64,000 nt of DNA from NCBI RefSeq assembly GCF_020216525.1, contig NZ_JAIWOY010000004.1, positions 1 to 64,000 of the forward strand, written 5' to 3'. The position numbers and the translations under genes are program-made. Below are positions 1 to 8,609 of the stretch, piece after piece (position 1 is the stretch's first letter; the number at the start of each line of letters is the position of its first letter). The notes beneath the pieces were generated by a model. The model saw nothing but the letters and a program-made list of their open reading frames with translations. It was not told the DNA's origin and did not search any database. This stretch comes from Nocardioides nematodiphilus. GTDB lineage: Bacteria; Actinomycetota; Actinomycetes; Propionibacteriales; Nocardioidaceae.

Positions 1-51
1 CCTCCCTGGTGGGTGAAGTCCTAGACAGCTCCACTCCACACCGGGAGGCCT

Positions 52-1317
52 TCACCTATCTACAGGCTTGCCGTACCCGATCGCACAACGTGCCTGGGCA
101 TAACACCTAGCCGCGCCGGGGATCCGGCGACGTCCGACAGGGGGCGCTGCGAGCCCGGGCACCAGGTCCGCGACGAGCCCGGCGATGGCACGCCCGAGCG
201 GCGAGTCAGGGGCCTCCTCGGCCAGGGCGCGCCCGGCGACCAGGGCGCGGTCGACGGCTGCGCGGTCCTCGGGCAGGAAGTGCAGCCCGATCGGCCGGAC
301 CAGCCCGGCCACCATGCCGGCGACCTCCTGCTCGGTCCAGCCGAGGCTGGGCCGCATCCGGTTCACCACCACCCGTACGGGCACCGCGGGCGCCAGGTCA
401 CCCAGCTCGACCAGACCGCGCGCCAGCCGACTGAGGCCCACCGGGTCGGCGGAGCCCACGACCAGCACCTCGTCGGCGGCGTCGATCGCCTCCAGGGTCA
501 GCTGATTGCGACTGCTGCGGGCGCTCGGATCGGCCGGCTCCTCGAGGCTGAAGCCGGTGTCCACGATCACCTCTCCCACCTGCCGGCCCTGATCCGCGAG
601 GTCGGCGAGGACGCCGGGCCGGATCTCGGACCAGCGCTCGGGTCGCGGAAGCCCGGTGAGGAGCGCGAGGTGGGTGCCGAGCAGGCGCGTCGCCGGGCCC
701 AGGCCGCCGCGGGAGGCCGCGAGCAGCCCGGAGACCTCGTCGAGCACGCCGAGCTGCTGCGCGATCGATCCGCCGTACGGGTCGGCGTCGACCAACAGCA
801 CCGGTCGCTGCCGCCGGGCGATCTCGGCGGCGACCGCAGCCGCCACCGTGCTGCGCCCCGGTGCTCCGGCCGGGCCCCACACCGCGACCATCCGGCCGGT
901 CACGGTGGGCTGGTCAGCACGAGCGTTGGTGGGCGTAGCGCCTCCGACGCGCGGCGGGCCGGTGACCTCCGGAGCCGTGATCGCGCCGGGCAGCGCCGCC
1001 AGGTCGTCCTCGCTCACCACCCGGCCGATGCCGGCACGGCTGGCGGCGCTGCGGGCCGGCTCGTGGGCCGCTCCGAGCGGGAGGACGCCGATCGCGCGCA
1101 CACCGTGGTGGTGCAGGTGGTCGATCGCACGGGCGTCGAGTCCCGGGGCGTCGAGCGCCACGACCGCGGCCTCGGCCTGCCCGGCACTCGCCGCGGCGAC
1201 CAGGTCGTCGACGTCGACGCAGCGGCGCAGCACGACCAGGCCGGGTGCGCGGTCGAGCACGCCGAGCGCGGCGGTCTCCCAGTCGGCGCCGGCGGCGAGG
1301 ATGAGGACCGGGGTCAT
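52..1317 (-). CDS. TadZ/CpaE-like P-loop ATPase of a Flp/Tad pilus locus
   Basis: Protein of 421 aa. Residues 1-110 look like a degenerate receiver-type domain and residues 140-400 a MinD/ParA-type ATPase. In the family these proteins localise the Tad secretion machine or pilus at the inner membrane. The P-loop reads GPAGAPGRST at 148-157, so arginine 155 stands where the catalytic lysine is expected; the Walker B-like stretch VLLVDADPYGG and a later VVVNRM segment fit the fold. It lies 3 nt after the SAF-domain gene and is probably co-transcribed with it. Other tad genes would lie beyond position 1. The last 25 or so residues are low-confidence sequence. A general ParA-family protein is the alternative. 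Confidence 0.72.
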   Translation of the reverse strand: MTPVLILAAGADWETAALGVLDRAPGLVVLRRCVDVDDLVAAASAGQAEAAVVALDAPGLDARAIDHLHHHGVRAIGVLPLGAAHEPARSAASRAGIGRVVSEDDLAALPGAITAPEVTGPPRVGGATPTNARADQPTVTGRMVAVWGPAGAPGRSTVAAAVAAEIARRQRPVLLVDADPYGGSIAQQLGVLDEVSGLLAASRGGLGPATRLLGTHLALLTGLPRPERWSEIRPGVLADLADQGRQVGEVIVDTGFSLEEPADPSARSSRNQLTLEAIDAADEVLVVGSADPVGLSRLARGLVELGDLAPAVPVRVVVNRMRPSLGWTEQEVAGMVAGLVRPIGLHFLPEDRAAVDRALVAGRALAEEAPDSPLGRAIAGLVADLVPGLAAPPVGRRRIPGAARCYAQARCAIGYGKPVDR

Positions 1318-1320
1318 CGC

Positions 1321-2082
1321 TCAGCCCGCCGGGCGCAGCACGACGGAGATCGTGGGGTCGGCGAGGCTGCCGAGCAGTCCGAAGAACGCCTGGGCGCGCT
1401 TCTCCGGGACGGCCAGCGTGAGCTGGCGCTGGGTCTGACCGCTGCCGAAGGTCTCGTCGACTCCCGGGGCCGCGATCACGGTGACCGCGCTCAGCGCTGG
1501 GGTCGCCGGGGTCACCCCGGTGGGGTCGACGGCCGGATCGTCGGGGCCTGCCACCGCGCCGCTGCCGGTGCCGATCACGTAGACGTCGACGACCGAGCCG
1601 CTGCGGACCGCGGGCGGGATCTGGGCGGGGTCGACCGGCAGCGGGAGCTGGACGGTGTCGGTCGCCACCTCGGCGGCGACCGCGGCCCGAGGCAGCAGCT
1701 CGCCGGCCCCGACGGGCCGGGCGAGCGGCAGGGAGTCCGGAAGCGCCTCATCGGCGCGGAGGTAGCCGTCGAGGTCGCCCGCGGAGGCGAAGTGCACGCG
1801 GCGCACCTCGAGGTCGTCTCGGCTCAGGATCGCGCCGGTGCCGGCATCGGCCCGGACCGCCCAGACCCCGACGGTCTCGTCGGCGGAGCCGAGCACGCGG
1901 GCGCCGATCGCGACGCAGGCCGCGACGATGGCGACGCCGACCCACAGTCGCGGGTCGCGCCAGCCGGGCCGTCGCGCGCGGACGGCTTGGGGTGGTGCGC
2001 CGGCGCCGCCGGCAGTGCCTGCCGGCAGTGTCACCGAGGTGCCCAGGGACGGGCCGAGTGTGCGAGCCACGTCCGGGATCAT
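1321..2082 (-). CDS. SAF-domain protein, CpaB/RcpC-like
   Basis: 253 aa. One transmembrane segment lies near residues 45-62 (RLWVGVAIVAACVAIGA), followed by a SAF domain at about 70-130 and a hydrophilic C-terminal half. CpaB/RcpC proteins are periplasmic or cell-envelope assembly factors of Flp/Tad pili, which fits the TadZ-like gene directly downstream. A CAGGTT hexamer on the minus strand ends 6 nt before the ATG at 2082, so the mRNA may be leaderless. It is divergent from the small HTH gene at 2195. The family call is by domain pattern only; substrate and partner proteins are not visible here. Confidence 0.7.
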   Translation of the reverse strand: MIPDVARTLGPSLGTSVTLPAGTAGGAGAPPQAVRARRPGWRDPRLWVGVAIVAACVAIGARVLGSADETVGVWAVRADAGTGAILSRDDLEVRRVHFASAGDLDGYLRADEALPDSLPLARPVGAGELLPRAAVAAEVATDTVQLPLPVDPAQIPPAVRSGSVVDVYVIGTGSGAVAGPDDPAVDPTGVTPATPALSAVTVIAAPGVDETFGSGQTQRQLTLAVPEKRAQAFFGLLGSLADPTISVVLRPAG

Positions 2083-2194
2083 GACCCGAACCTGGGCTCG
2101 TCAAACCAGCCTGCTTGGTTATCCACAGGCAGCCTTGTCCACAGGCGGCGCGCCCCGAGCCGTGCCGGCCGGTAGCAGGTGGGATCATGGCCCC

Positions 2195-2428
2195 ATGCCG
2201 GGGACCCCTCGCTTCCTGACCCTTGCCGACGTGGCGGAGACGCTCAACACCTCGTCGGCGCAGGTCTACGCGCTCGTACGCCGCGGCGATCTGCCGGCGA
2301 TCAAGATCGGCGGGCGGGGTCAGTGGCGCGTCGAGGCGAGTGCGCTCGAGGAGTACATCCAGCGCCTGTACGCGGAGACGAAGACGTTCGTGGCCGAGCA
2401 CCCGTTCGCCGACGAGGCGATGGAGTGA
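2195..2428 (+). CDS. Small excisionase/MerR-type helix-turn-helix protein
   Basis: 77 aa. The N-terminal two thirds form a winged HTH of the HTH_17 (excisionase/BldC-like) type: FLTLADVAETLNTSSAQVYA is the helix-turn-helix and GQWRVEASALEEYI the wing and last helix. No other domain is present. The ATG at 2195 is chosen because GATCAT ends 6 nt upstream and no Shine-Dalgarno is visible. The longer upstream reading frame is not supported. It probably acts as a DNA-binding regulator; divergence from the SAF/TadZ pair suggests, but does not show, that it controls that locus. Confidence 0.78.
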   Translation: MPGTPRFLTLADVAETLNTSSAQVYALVRRGDLPAIKIGGRGQWRVEASALEEYIQRLYAETKTFVAEHPFADEAME

Positions 2429-2463
2429 GCGAGGGACGAGCTCAGGCCGCGGCGGCGAGCAAC

Positions 2464-2501
2464 TGAGCCGACGCGCGCAGCGCGCTCGGGCGCGTGGCTC
2501 A
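2464..2501. terminator. Bidirectional hairpin between convergent genes
   Basis: TGAGCC (2464-2469) pairs with GGCTCA (2496-2501), and ACGCG (2471-2475) with CGCGT (2491-2495), giving an 11-bp stem with one bulged G. It lies between the HTH gene (stop 2428) and rseA, whose TGA stop (2499-2501) is part of the stem. There is no U-tract, as usual in high-GC actinobacteria. Confidence 0.5.
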
Positions 2502-2978
2502 GGGCTGCGGACGCAGGGTGATCGCGACCACGGGCGCCGGCACGGCAGAGCCGACTGCGGCCGGGGCCGGGGTCGTCGGAGCCGAGGCGGGTGCCGCGCC
2601 GAAGGCGAGCACGCCCATCACCGCAGCGCCGAGCGCGCCGCCGCCGAGGGCGGCCAGGCCGATGGCGCGGCGGTGCGAGGTGCGGTCGTTCGTGACCTCG
2701 AGCGGGAACCCGAAGAACACGTCGCCGGGTGCGCCCAGCAGGGTGCCCTTGAGGTCGTCCGGGACGGCACAGGCGGTGGGGTCGTACGTCAGGCCGGCGA
2801 GCCGGCGCTTGAGCCAGCCCTCGCGCTCGACCCGGTCACGGCAGACATGACAGGTGTGCACGTGCGCCCAGGCGCGCTCGGTCTCCTCGGCACTGAGCTG
2901 GCCGTCGAGGAGTGCGCTCGTGCGATCACCGAGGTGCCCCCCGATGCCGCCGCTCCACCCGCTCAGCGGCGAGATCAC
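2499..2978 (-). CDS. rseA: Zinc-finger anti-sigma factor, RseA-type
   Basis: 159 aa with a GTG start that overlaps the sigma-factor stop by 4 nt (GTGA), indicating translational coupling. The N-terminal third carries the zinc-anti-sigma signature H39-x3-C43-x2-C46. A hydrophobic stretch at about 105-127 could be a membrane segment or buried helix, and the C-terminus is Ala/Pro-rich. In mycobacteria RseA binds SigE and releases it on envelope or oxidative stress. Order and overlap with sigE match that system, and the divergent O-methyltransferase on the other side supports orthology. Confidence 0.85.
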   Translation of the reverse strand: MISPLSGWSGGIGGHLGDRTSALLDGQLSAEETERAWAHVHTCHVCRDRVEREGWLKRRLAGLTYDPTACAVPDDLKGTLLGAPGDVFFGFPLEVTNDRTSHRRAIGLAALGGGALGAAVMGVLAFGAAPASAPTTPAPAAVGSAVPAPVVAITLRPQP

Positions 2979-3565
2979 GAGGCGCCGCCCCACAGCACCT
3001 TGGGGCCGGAGTAGCGCAGCCGGCCCGCACGGGGTGCGCGGTGGGCCAGGGCGTTGCGGAGCATGGCGCGGCCGCGGTGGATCCGGGAGCGGACCGTGCC
3101 GAGCTTGGCGCCGAGGATCTCGGCGATCTCCTCGTACGAGAGGCCCTCGACGTCGCACAGCACGACCGCGGCGCGGAAGTCCGGCGGCAGGGTCGCGAGC
3201 GCGCGCTCGATGTCGTCGTCGAAACGCTGGTCGGTGAACGCTATGTCGGGGGTCGGAGCAGCGCTGGTGAGCCGCGCGGCGCGCTCGTCGGAGAGGGCGT
3301 CGAACCGGATCCGCTGCTTGCGGCGGGCCTGGTCGAGGAAGAGGTTGGTGGTGATCCGGTGCAGCCAGCCCTCGAAGGTGCCGGGTACGTAGCTGTCGAG
3401 CGAGCGGAACACCCGGACGAAGACCTCCTGGGTGAGGTCCTCGGCATCGGGGCGGTTGCCGGTCAGCCGGTACGCGAGCCGGTAGACGCGATCGGAGTGC
3501 CGCTCGACGATCTCGTCCCACGTCGGAACGCCGGCAGCGGCGCTGTCCGTACTCATCTCGCTCAC
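2975..3565 (-). CDS. sigE: ECF RNA polymerase sigma factor SigE
   Basis: 196 aa from GTG 3565, with conserved sigma region 2 (about 20-90: [32 protein letters not shown]) and region 4 (about 130-185: [32 protein letters not shown]). It directs stress-response promoters and is held inactive by the overlapping anti-sigma factor. The GTG is chosen because TAGCGT ends 7 nt upstream; an in-frame ATG at 3556 is the alternative start. A mycobacteria-like arrangement with a divergent O-methyltransferase supports the name SigE over a generic ECF factor. Confidence 0.87.
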   Translation of the reverse strand: MSEMSTDSAAAGVPTWDEIVERHSDRVYRLAYRLTGNRPDAEDLTQEVFVRVFRSLDSYVPGTFEGWLHRITTNLFLDQARRKQRIRFDALSDERAARLTSAAPTPDIAFTDQRFDDDIERALATLPPDFRAAVVLCDVEGLSYEEIAEILGAKLGTVRSRIHRGRAMLRNALAHRAPRAGRLRYSGPKVLWGGAS

Positions 3566-3686
3566 GCGATCCACGCTAGAGCCTCTCCCTGAAGACTTCA
3601 TTAATGCATCCAACGAAGATCGGGTGGCCAATGTTCCAGCGCAGCCTTCCCGGTGCGCGGCCCTCGGTGGCGATAGGTTGGTGCGC

Positions 3687-4346
3687 ATGGTCAAGCAGTT
3701 CCCCTCGCCCACCGCCGCCACCTGGACGTTCGCGGAGGGATACGTCGCTGAGGACGAGCTCCTCGCCGCTGCCCGTACGCGTGCCGAGGAGGTCGGGGTC
3801 TCTCCGATCAGCCCCGGCGCCGGCGCTGCCCTACGGTTCCTCGCCTCGGTCCTGGACGCGCGCGCCGTCGTCGAGATCGGCACCGGTACGGGTGTCTCCG
3901 GGCTGTGGCTGCTGCGCGGCATGCGTGCCGACGGCGTGCTGACCACCGTCGACATCGAGACCGAGCACCAGCGTCTGGCCCGACAGACCTTCACCGAGGC
4001 CGGCGTGCCGACCCAGCGTGCCCGCACGATCTCGGGCGCCGCGCTCGACGTGCTCCCGCGCCTCACCGACGGCCACTACGACATCGTCTTCTGCGACGGC
4101 GACAAGACCGAGTACGCCGCCTACCTCACCGAGGCGCTGCGGCTGCTGCGTCCGGGTGGCGTGGTGGCGTTCGACAACGCGCTGTGGCACGACAAGGTCG
4201 CCGACCCTGCCCAGCGTGATCCCGAGACCGTCTCCATCCGCGACCTGGTCAAGACGGTCGCCTCGCACGAGGAGCTCACCCCTCTGTTGCTCCCTGTCGG
4301 CGACGGTCTGCTGCTCGCCAAGAAGGAGTGGGTCGCGGAGGTCTAG
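3687..4346 (+). CDS. Class I SAM-dependent O-methyltransferase
   Basis: 219 aa, the usual length of the catechol/caffeoyl-CoA O-methyltransferase-like family (Rv1220c type). The SAM-binding loop is [12 protein letters not shown]; the acidic stretch [12 protein letters not shown] and the following [12 protein letters not shown] match the metal and substrate part of the fold. The ATG at 3687 follows TAGGTT by 7 nt, so the transcript is probably leaderless. It is divergent from sigE and convergent with pepA across the repeat array at 4347-4506. The methyl acceptor is unknown. Confidence 0.85.
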   Translation: MVKQFPSPTAATWTFAEGYVAEDELLAAARTRAEEVGVSPISPGAGAALRFLASVLDARAVVEIGTGTGVSGLWLLRGMRADGVLTTVDIETEHQRLARQTFTEAGVPTQRARTISGAALDVLPRLTDGHYDIVFCDGDKTEYAAYLTEALRLLRPGGVVAFDNALWHDKVADPAQRDPETVSIRDLVKTVASHEELTPLLLPVGDGLLLAKKEWVAEV

Positions 4347-4506
4347 GCCGAGTCGGCCCTCCCACACCCGCGAGTCGGCCCTCCGGCACCCGCGAGTCGG
4401 CCCTCCGGCACCGCGTCAGCAGTGCGCGAGGGCCAAGTCAACGATGCGCGACGGCCGAGTCGGCGATGCGCGAGGGCCGAGTCGGCGATGCGCGAGGGCC
4501 GGGTCA
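4347..4506. repeat. Inverted tandem array A of a 22-bp unit (3 forward + 4 reverse)
   Basis: The whole gap between the convergent O-methyltransferase and pepA genes is built of one repeat. Forward cores AGTCGGCCCTC start at 4351, 4373 and 4394. Reverse-complement cores GAGGGCCGAGTC (with 1-2 changes) start at 4428, 4450, 4472 and 4494, exactly 22 bp apart. The stop codon of pepA (TCA on the plus strand, 4504-4506) falls inside the last unit. The two halves can pair into a long imperfect hairpin, so transcription or translation termination from both sides is a plausible role. Related arrays lie at 27584-27785 and 40977-41202. Confidence 0.9.
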
Positions 4507-6057
4507 GCTGATGCCGGCGAGCGGGTCCTCCTGGCCGAGCCAGGTCAGCAGGAGGCGCGCGCCGAAGCCGGTCGGGCCCTTGGTCCATTCGTACCGCTCC
4601 TCGGGGGCGTCACCGACCGAGGCGACGTCGAGGTGCGCCCACGGCAGGCCGCCGGTGAAGGGCTTGAGGAAGAGGGCGGCGGTGATCGCGCCCGGTCCCC
4701 CGCCGGCGTTGTCGGCGTCCGCGACGGTCGAGGCGTTCTTCTCCTCGTACGCGGCGAACAGCGGCATCCGCCACATCGGCTCGCCGGAGACGGTGGCGGC
4801 CTCCTCGAGGCGGGCGGCGAGGACATCGTCGGTGGCGAAGTAGCCGCCGACGTGCTGGCCCAGCGCGACCTTCATCGCGCCGGTGAGGGTGGCGACGTCG
4901 ATCAACGCGTCCGGCTTGATCCTGTCGACCGCGTACGCGAGCGCGTCGGCCATCACGAGCCGGCCCTCGGCGTCGGTGTTGGTGACCTCGGTCGTACGGC
5001 CACCCTTCTCGCCCGGGTAGTGCCGGATGACGTCCCCGGGACGCAGCGCGTCGCCGGAGATGACGTTCTCAGCCGCGGCGATGAGGCCGATGACGCGGAC
5101 CGGGCAACCGACCTCGGCGAGCGCCGCCATCGTGGACAGCACCACCGCGCCGCCGGTCATGTCACGCTTCATGGTGGCCATGCCGTCGGCGGTCTTGATC
5201 GACAGACCGCCTGAGTCGAACGTGATGCCCTTGCCGACCAGGACCAGCGTGGGCGTCTTCCGGCCTGCCTTCGCGGGCGTGTAGTCGAGCCGGATCAGCC
5301 GTGGCGGGGTCGCCGAGGCGCGCCCGACGGCCAGGATGCCGCCGAAGCCCTCGGCGGCGAGCTGCTGCTCGTCCCACACCTGCGCCTTGAGCCCGGCGGC
5401 CGAAGCGACCTCGAGGGCCTGCTCGGCCAGCCAGGCGGGGTTCTTGAGATTGGACGGCACCGTCGCCAGGAAGCGGGCGCGCCAGCTCGCGCGCCCGATC
5501 GCCTCGGCGCGGGCCACGACGCCGGCGTACGTCTCCTCGGAGAGGTCCGCGAGCATGATCGCGGCCGGCGGGTGCCACTGCGGTCCCGTCGAGCGCCAGG
5601 TGAAGTCGAAGGAGCCGAGGATCGCTCCGACCACGAACGGCTCGAGCGCCTCGTCCGGCGCGAGCGCCGGGATGGTGGTGGCCACCGCGGTCGCGTCGCG
5701 GGCGGCGCGCGCCAGTGCCGCGCCCGCCCGGCGGAAGTCGTCGCCGCGCTGCGCGCCGACCCCCACCAGGAGGATGCGCTTGAGCCGACCGCCTCCGGTC
5801 ACGGGGACCGAGACGATCTCACCGGCCTTGCCGGTCGCGCGCTCGCTCTCCAGGAGGGCGAGCAGGTCGTAGCGCTCGTCGAGCGCCACCGCTCCGGGCC
5901 CCAGGACCAGGCCCACCTCCGCATCGTCCGACGTGCTCCCGTCGAGCGGGAGCGCGACCGGCAGCGCGACGACCTCGACATCGAGATCCTCGGGACCGCT
6001 GGCGGCGAGGAGGAAGCGGGGCGGGACGACCTGGGGTGGGAGCGTCGGTGCGGCCAC
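4504..6057 (-). CDS. pepA: Leucyl aminopeptidase PepA (M17)
   Basis: 517 aa cytosolic M17 aminopeptidase that removes N-terminal residues from peptides with two metal ions. The C-terminal catalytic half holds the family signature NTDAEGRL and the metal-binding stretch VGKGITFDSGGLSIK, followed by MKRDMTGGA; the N-terminal domain is the usual less conserved macro-like half. The start is GTG at 6057, two bases after the DUF3117 stop. The stop codon lies inside repeat array A. Confidence 0.93.
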   Translation of the reverse strand: MAAPTLPPQVVPPRFLLAASGPEDLDVEVVALPVALPLDGSTSDDAEVGLVLGPGAVALDERYDLLALLESERATGKAGEIVSVPVTGGGRLKRILLVGVGAQRGDDFRRAGAALARAARDATAVATTIPALAPDEALEPFVVGAILGSFDFTWRSTGPQWHPPAAIMLADLSEETYAGVVARAEAIGRASWRARFLATVPSNLKNPAWLAEQALEVASAAGLKAQVWDEQQLAAEGFGGILAVGRASATPPRLIRLDYTPAKAGRKTPTLVLVGKGITFDSGGLSIKTADGMATMKRDMTGGAVVLSTMAALAEVGCPVRVIGLIAAAENVISGDALRPGDVIRHYPGEKGGRTTEVTNTDAEGRLVMADALAYAVDRIKPDALIDVATLTGAMKVALGQHVGGYFATDDVLAARLEEAATVSGEPMWRMPLFAAYEEKNASTVADADNAGGGPGAITAALFLKPFTGGLPWAHLDVASVGDAPEERYEWTKGPTGFGARLLLTWLGQEDPLAGIS

Positions 6058-6059
6058 GA

Positions 6060-6227
6060 TCAGCCGACGACGCCCTGGAGCGCCTCACGGAGTGCGGTGG
6101 CCTCGTCGGCGTTGAGCTCAACGACGAGACGACCCCCACCCTCGAGCGGAACGCGCATCACGATGCCGCGCCCCTCCTTGGTGACCTCCATCGGACCGTC
6201 GCCCGTCCGTGGCTTCATCGCCGCCAT
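6060..6227 (-). CDS. DUF3117 small actinobacterial protein
   Basis: 55 aa, nearly identical to the DUF3117 family found across Actinobacteria: it begins MAAMKPRTGDG and contains EVTKEGRGIVMRVPLEGGG, then RLVVEL and an alanine-rich C-terminal helix. Function is unknown in the family. AGGAGTGCC precedes the ATG, a weak Shine-Dalgarno. It sits immediately upstream of pepA with a 2-nt gap, so the two are probably co-transcribed. Confidence 0.9.
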   Translation of the reverse strand: MAAMKPRTGDGPMEVTKEGRGIVMRVPLEGGGRLVVELNADEATALREALQGVVG

Positions 6228-6312
6228 GCGTGGCACTCCTTCATCAAAGTCGAACAGAGCCGGTCTATGGCCCTGTGTCCTTCACCATTATCCCCTATGG
6301 GATGTCGCTTGG

Positions 6313-7062
6313 TCAGCGATGGCCTCCGAAGAGGCGTACGAGAGCACTCGGCGCCTGCCTCGTCATGGTCGCCCGGGAGGGCTCGGTGCCGTACTCGACC
6401 GTGACCGCGGAGCCCGGGAGGTGGGCCTGGAACCACTGCGTCATGGTGCCGCCGCAGACACCGCCGCAGCGCACCTTCGAGACCGGAAGGCGCAGCGCCC
6501 GCGCGATGCTGCGCGAGAACGCGGGCCGGCGGTCGTTGTAGTCCACGCCGTGGAGGGGCTGGTGGAAGCTGATCATCCGGTCGGGATGGACCGTGAGCAG
6601 GAAGCGCATCATCGCGCGGGTCTCCGGCTCGCTGGCGGCTCGCGGGCCCGAGGCGTAGTGACCGGTGGTGTGGACCCACTTGGCCGGGAAGTTGCGGTTC
6701 AGGTCGACGCCGTGGGCGTTCTGCCGCGTGTTGTGGGCCAGGCCGTCGGGGTTCATCACCGGGAGCACCCAGATGTCGGCGCCCTTGATCCGGTGACCGT
6801 CGCGCAGCGCCTCGGGGATCTGCCGGATCTGGCGCTCGTTGCCGTGCATGGTGCTCACGATCAGCACCGTCGGTCGACCCGGCTTCGGCTGGCCGAGGTG
6901 CCAGGCGACGATCGGGCGGTGCTGGACCGACTGGCCGATCACCACCCGGTCGATGACCGCCGGTCGTGTCGCCGCGTGGGCCGGAGCGGACGCGAGGGCG
7001 GCGCTCGTGAGGGTCGCGGTGAGGGTGAGGGTGGTGAGGGCTGCGCCGAGTCGCAGGGTCAC
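6313..7062 (-). CDS. Secreted M14-family zinc carboxypeptidase
   Basis: 249 aa from GTG 7062. Residues 1-30 form a signal peptide ending in A-H-A before ATRPAV. The peptidase M14 zinc site is H73-x2-E76 (MHGNE) with a third ligand H167 (SFHQ), the substrate-binding NRN is in VDLNRNFP (about 121-124), and the catalytic glutamate is in TVEYGTE. The short length fits secreted gamma-D-glutamyl-diaminopimelate or murein-peptide amidases better than digestive carboxypeptidases, but the substrate is not determined. It is the last gene of the ileS-dapE operon, 4 nt behind the membrane-protein gene. Confidence 0.85.
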   Translation of the reverse strand: MTLRLGAALTTLTLTATLTSAALASAPAHAATRPAVIDRVVIGQSVQHRPIVAWHLGQPKPGRPTVLIVSTMHGNERQIRQIPEALRDGHRIKGADIWVLPVMNPDGLAHNTRQNAHGVDLNRNFPAKWVHTTGHYASGPRAASEPETRAMMRFLLTVHPDRMISFHQPLHGVDYNDRRPAFSRSIARALRLPVSKVRCGGVCGGTMTQWFQAHLPGSAVTVEYGTEPSRATMTRQAPSALVRLFGGHR

Positions 7063-7066
7063 GTGA

Positions 7067-7483
7067 TCACACTTTCTGCAGGAGGTAGGCCCAGGTGAAG
7101 ACCAGAGTGATGACGAGCATGCCGCCATGGGCAAGGACCGAGAGTGCGGGACCGCCGGACCACCGATCCTCCCCGCCGGAACCGGCGTGTCGGCCGTGGC
7201 TGGGCAGCCAGCGCAGCAGGATGACGATCCCGAAGATCACCACCAGCCACCAGAACCCGAGCCCGATGATGCCCATCCCGGCGCCGCCGAACCAGGAGTC
7301 CTCGGAGCCGACGAGGAACGTCGTCCAGGTGATGAAGGCGACGATGCCGCACAGGGTGTGCCACAGCGCCCAGCGGTCGCTGACCGCGGCGTTGCCCGCG
7401 ACGGCCTCCTGCCGCCAGCGCAGCCGGGTCAGCAGCACGATGAGGCCGGCCAGACCCGTGAAGACGTAGACGAGCGCTGCCAT
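7067..7483 (-). CDS. Small integral membrane protein, function unknown
   Basis: 138 aa with four predicted membrane helices (about 3-20, 40-58, 70-92, 115-134) joined by short polar loops; no catalytic motif is seen. The ATG at 7483 overlaps the TGA of the DivIVA-like gene by one base (TGATG), so it is translationally coupled to that gene. The context of division- or wall-linked proteins (DivIVA-like, M14 peptidase) hints at an envelope role only. Confidence 0.75.
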   Translation of the reverse strand: MAALVYVFTGLAGLIVLLTRLRWRQEAVAGNAAVSDRWALWHTLCGIVAFITWTTFLVGSEDSWFGGAGMGIIGLGFWWLVVIFGIVILLRWLPSHGRHAGSGGEDRWSGGPALSVLAHGGMLVITLVFTWAYLLQKV

Positions 7484-7884
7484 CAGGCAGGGCCCTCCGG
7501 GGAGTCCGTACGGTCCTCGGGACGGGCCGGCGCGGCGGCACCGGTCGGCGGTGCCGGCTCGTCGGCGGGCCGGGCGGCCGGGTCGGTGGCGGCAGCGGGC
7601 GCGGGAGCGGGCAGGGCCAACGGCACCGGCGCTCCGTTGCTCTCCTCGAGCTGCGTGGCCAGCCGGGAGAGCAGGGCGTCGACCTCGGACATCCGGTAGC
7701 CCCGGACGGCGAGCGAGAAGCGCACCGCCTTCAGGTCGCCGGGCCCGATCAGGTCGTCCTCGGCGGGGACGAAGGCATCGGGGCGGTCGTCGTACTCGTC
7801 CTGCATCGGCGTGCCGCGACCGGCGGCGATCACCGCGATCGAGCCCATCGCGAGCACGATCAGGATCGCGAATACCCACATCAT
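7483..7884 (-). CDS. Membrane-anchored DivIVA-domain protein
   Basis: 133 aa. An N-terminal membrane segment (2-20) is followed by a short DivIVA-like domain at about 50-83 (VRFSLAVRGYRMSEVDALLS) and a Pro/Ala-rich tail. DivIVA domains bind curved membrane at poles and septa; here the domain is cut down to its first helix region and tethered by a helix, a common actinobacterial arrangement. It overlaps the LOG gene by 4 nt and the downstream membrane-protein gene by 1 nt. Partners are unknown. Confidence 0.8.
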   Translation of the reverse strand: MMWVFAILIVLAMGSIAVIAAGRGTPMQDEYDDRPDAFVPAEDDLIGPGDLKAVRFSLAVRGYRMSEVDALLSRLATQLEESNGAPVPLALPAPAPAAATDPAARPADEPAPPTGAAAPARPEDRTDSPEGPA

Positions 7885-8609
7885 CCTGCGTCACGCGCCT
7901 TCACCATCAGGTCGACGGCCTCGTCGATGTCATCGGTCAGGGTGAGCATGTCGAGGTCGGACTGCGAGATCAGTCCCTCGGCCAACATCCGGGTCTTCAT
8001 CCAGTCGAGCAGGCCCGACCAGTGCTCGACGCCGATCAGCACGATCGGGAAGCGCGTCACCTTGTCGGTCTGGACGAGCGTCATCGCCTCGAAGAGCTCG
8101 TCGAGCGTGCCCAGGCCGCCGGGCAGGACGATGTAGCCCTGGGAGTACTTCACGAACATGGTCTTGCGGACGAAGAAGTAGCGGAACTGGATCTCCAGGT
8201 CCACGTACTCGTTGAGGTGCTGCTCCCACGGCAGCTCGATGCCGAGACCGATGCTGGTGCCGCCGGCCTCGCGGGCGCCCTTGTTGGAGGCCTCCATCGC
8301 GCCGGGTCCGCCGCCGGTGATCACGGCGAACCCCGCGTCCGCGAGCGCTGAGCCGAGCTTCACACCCAGCTCGTAGACCGGGTCGTCGCGCTTGGTGCGG
8401 GCGCTGCCGAAGATGCTGATCGCCGGACCGATCTCGGCGAGGTCCTCGAACGCCTCCACGAACTCGGCCTGGATCTTCATCACCCGCCAGACGTCGGTGT
8501 GGGTCCAGCCCTGGGGTCCGCGGCTGTCGAGCAGGCGCTGGTCGCTGGTGCTGCCGTCGGTGTCGATGCCCGGTCGGTAGCCGTTGAACCCGCTGCGCTT
8601 GGCGTTCAT
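7881..8609 (-). CDS. LOG-family (TIGR00730) nucleoside 5'-monophosphate phosphoribohydrolase-like protein
   Basis: 242 aa Rossmann-fold protein. The family marks are the GGGPGAMEA loop, the PGGLGTLDELFE active-site motif, and IGLGIELPWEQ between them. LOG proteins release free bases from cytokinin-type or purine nucleotides. The ATG at 8609 is chosen because it overlaps the dapE stop in ATGA; a TTG 12 nt upstream would be inside dapE. In actinobacteria this gene often sits beside dapE, as here. Confidence 0.85.
   Translation of the reverse strand: MNAKRSGFNGYRPGIDTDGSTSDQRLLDSRGPQGWTHTDVWRVMKIQAEFVEAFEDLAEIGPAISIFGSARTKRDDPVYELGVKLGSALADAGFAVITGGGPGAMEASNKGAREAGGTSIGLGIELPWEQHLNEYVDLEIQFRYFFVRKTMFVKYSQGYIVLPGGLGTLDELFEAMTLVQTDKVTRFPIVLIGVEHWSGLLDWMKTRMLAEGLISQSDLDMLTLTDDIDEAVDLMVKARDAG

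Noticed and set aside
1..51. Possible hairpin at the window edge (CCTCCC with GGGAGG)
   Set aside because: Only six clean pairs, a long loop, and the surrounding context is cut by the window end.
3590..3600. Palindrome TGAAGACTTCA between sigE and the O-methyltransferase
   Set aside because: Short, a single copy, and not placed at a clear promoter element.
4343..4588. Short open frames across the repeat arrays (also 27440-27737 and 40916-41327)
   Set aside because: Their translations are only the repeat read in successive frames (PSRTADSAL-type patterns) with no domain or ribosome site.
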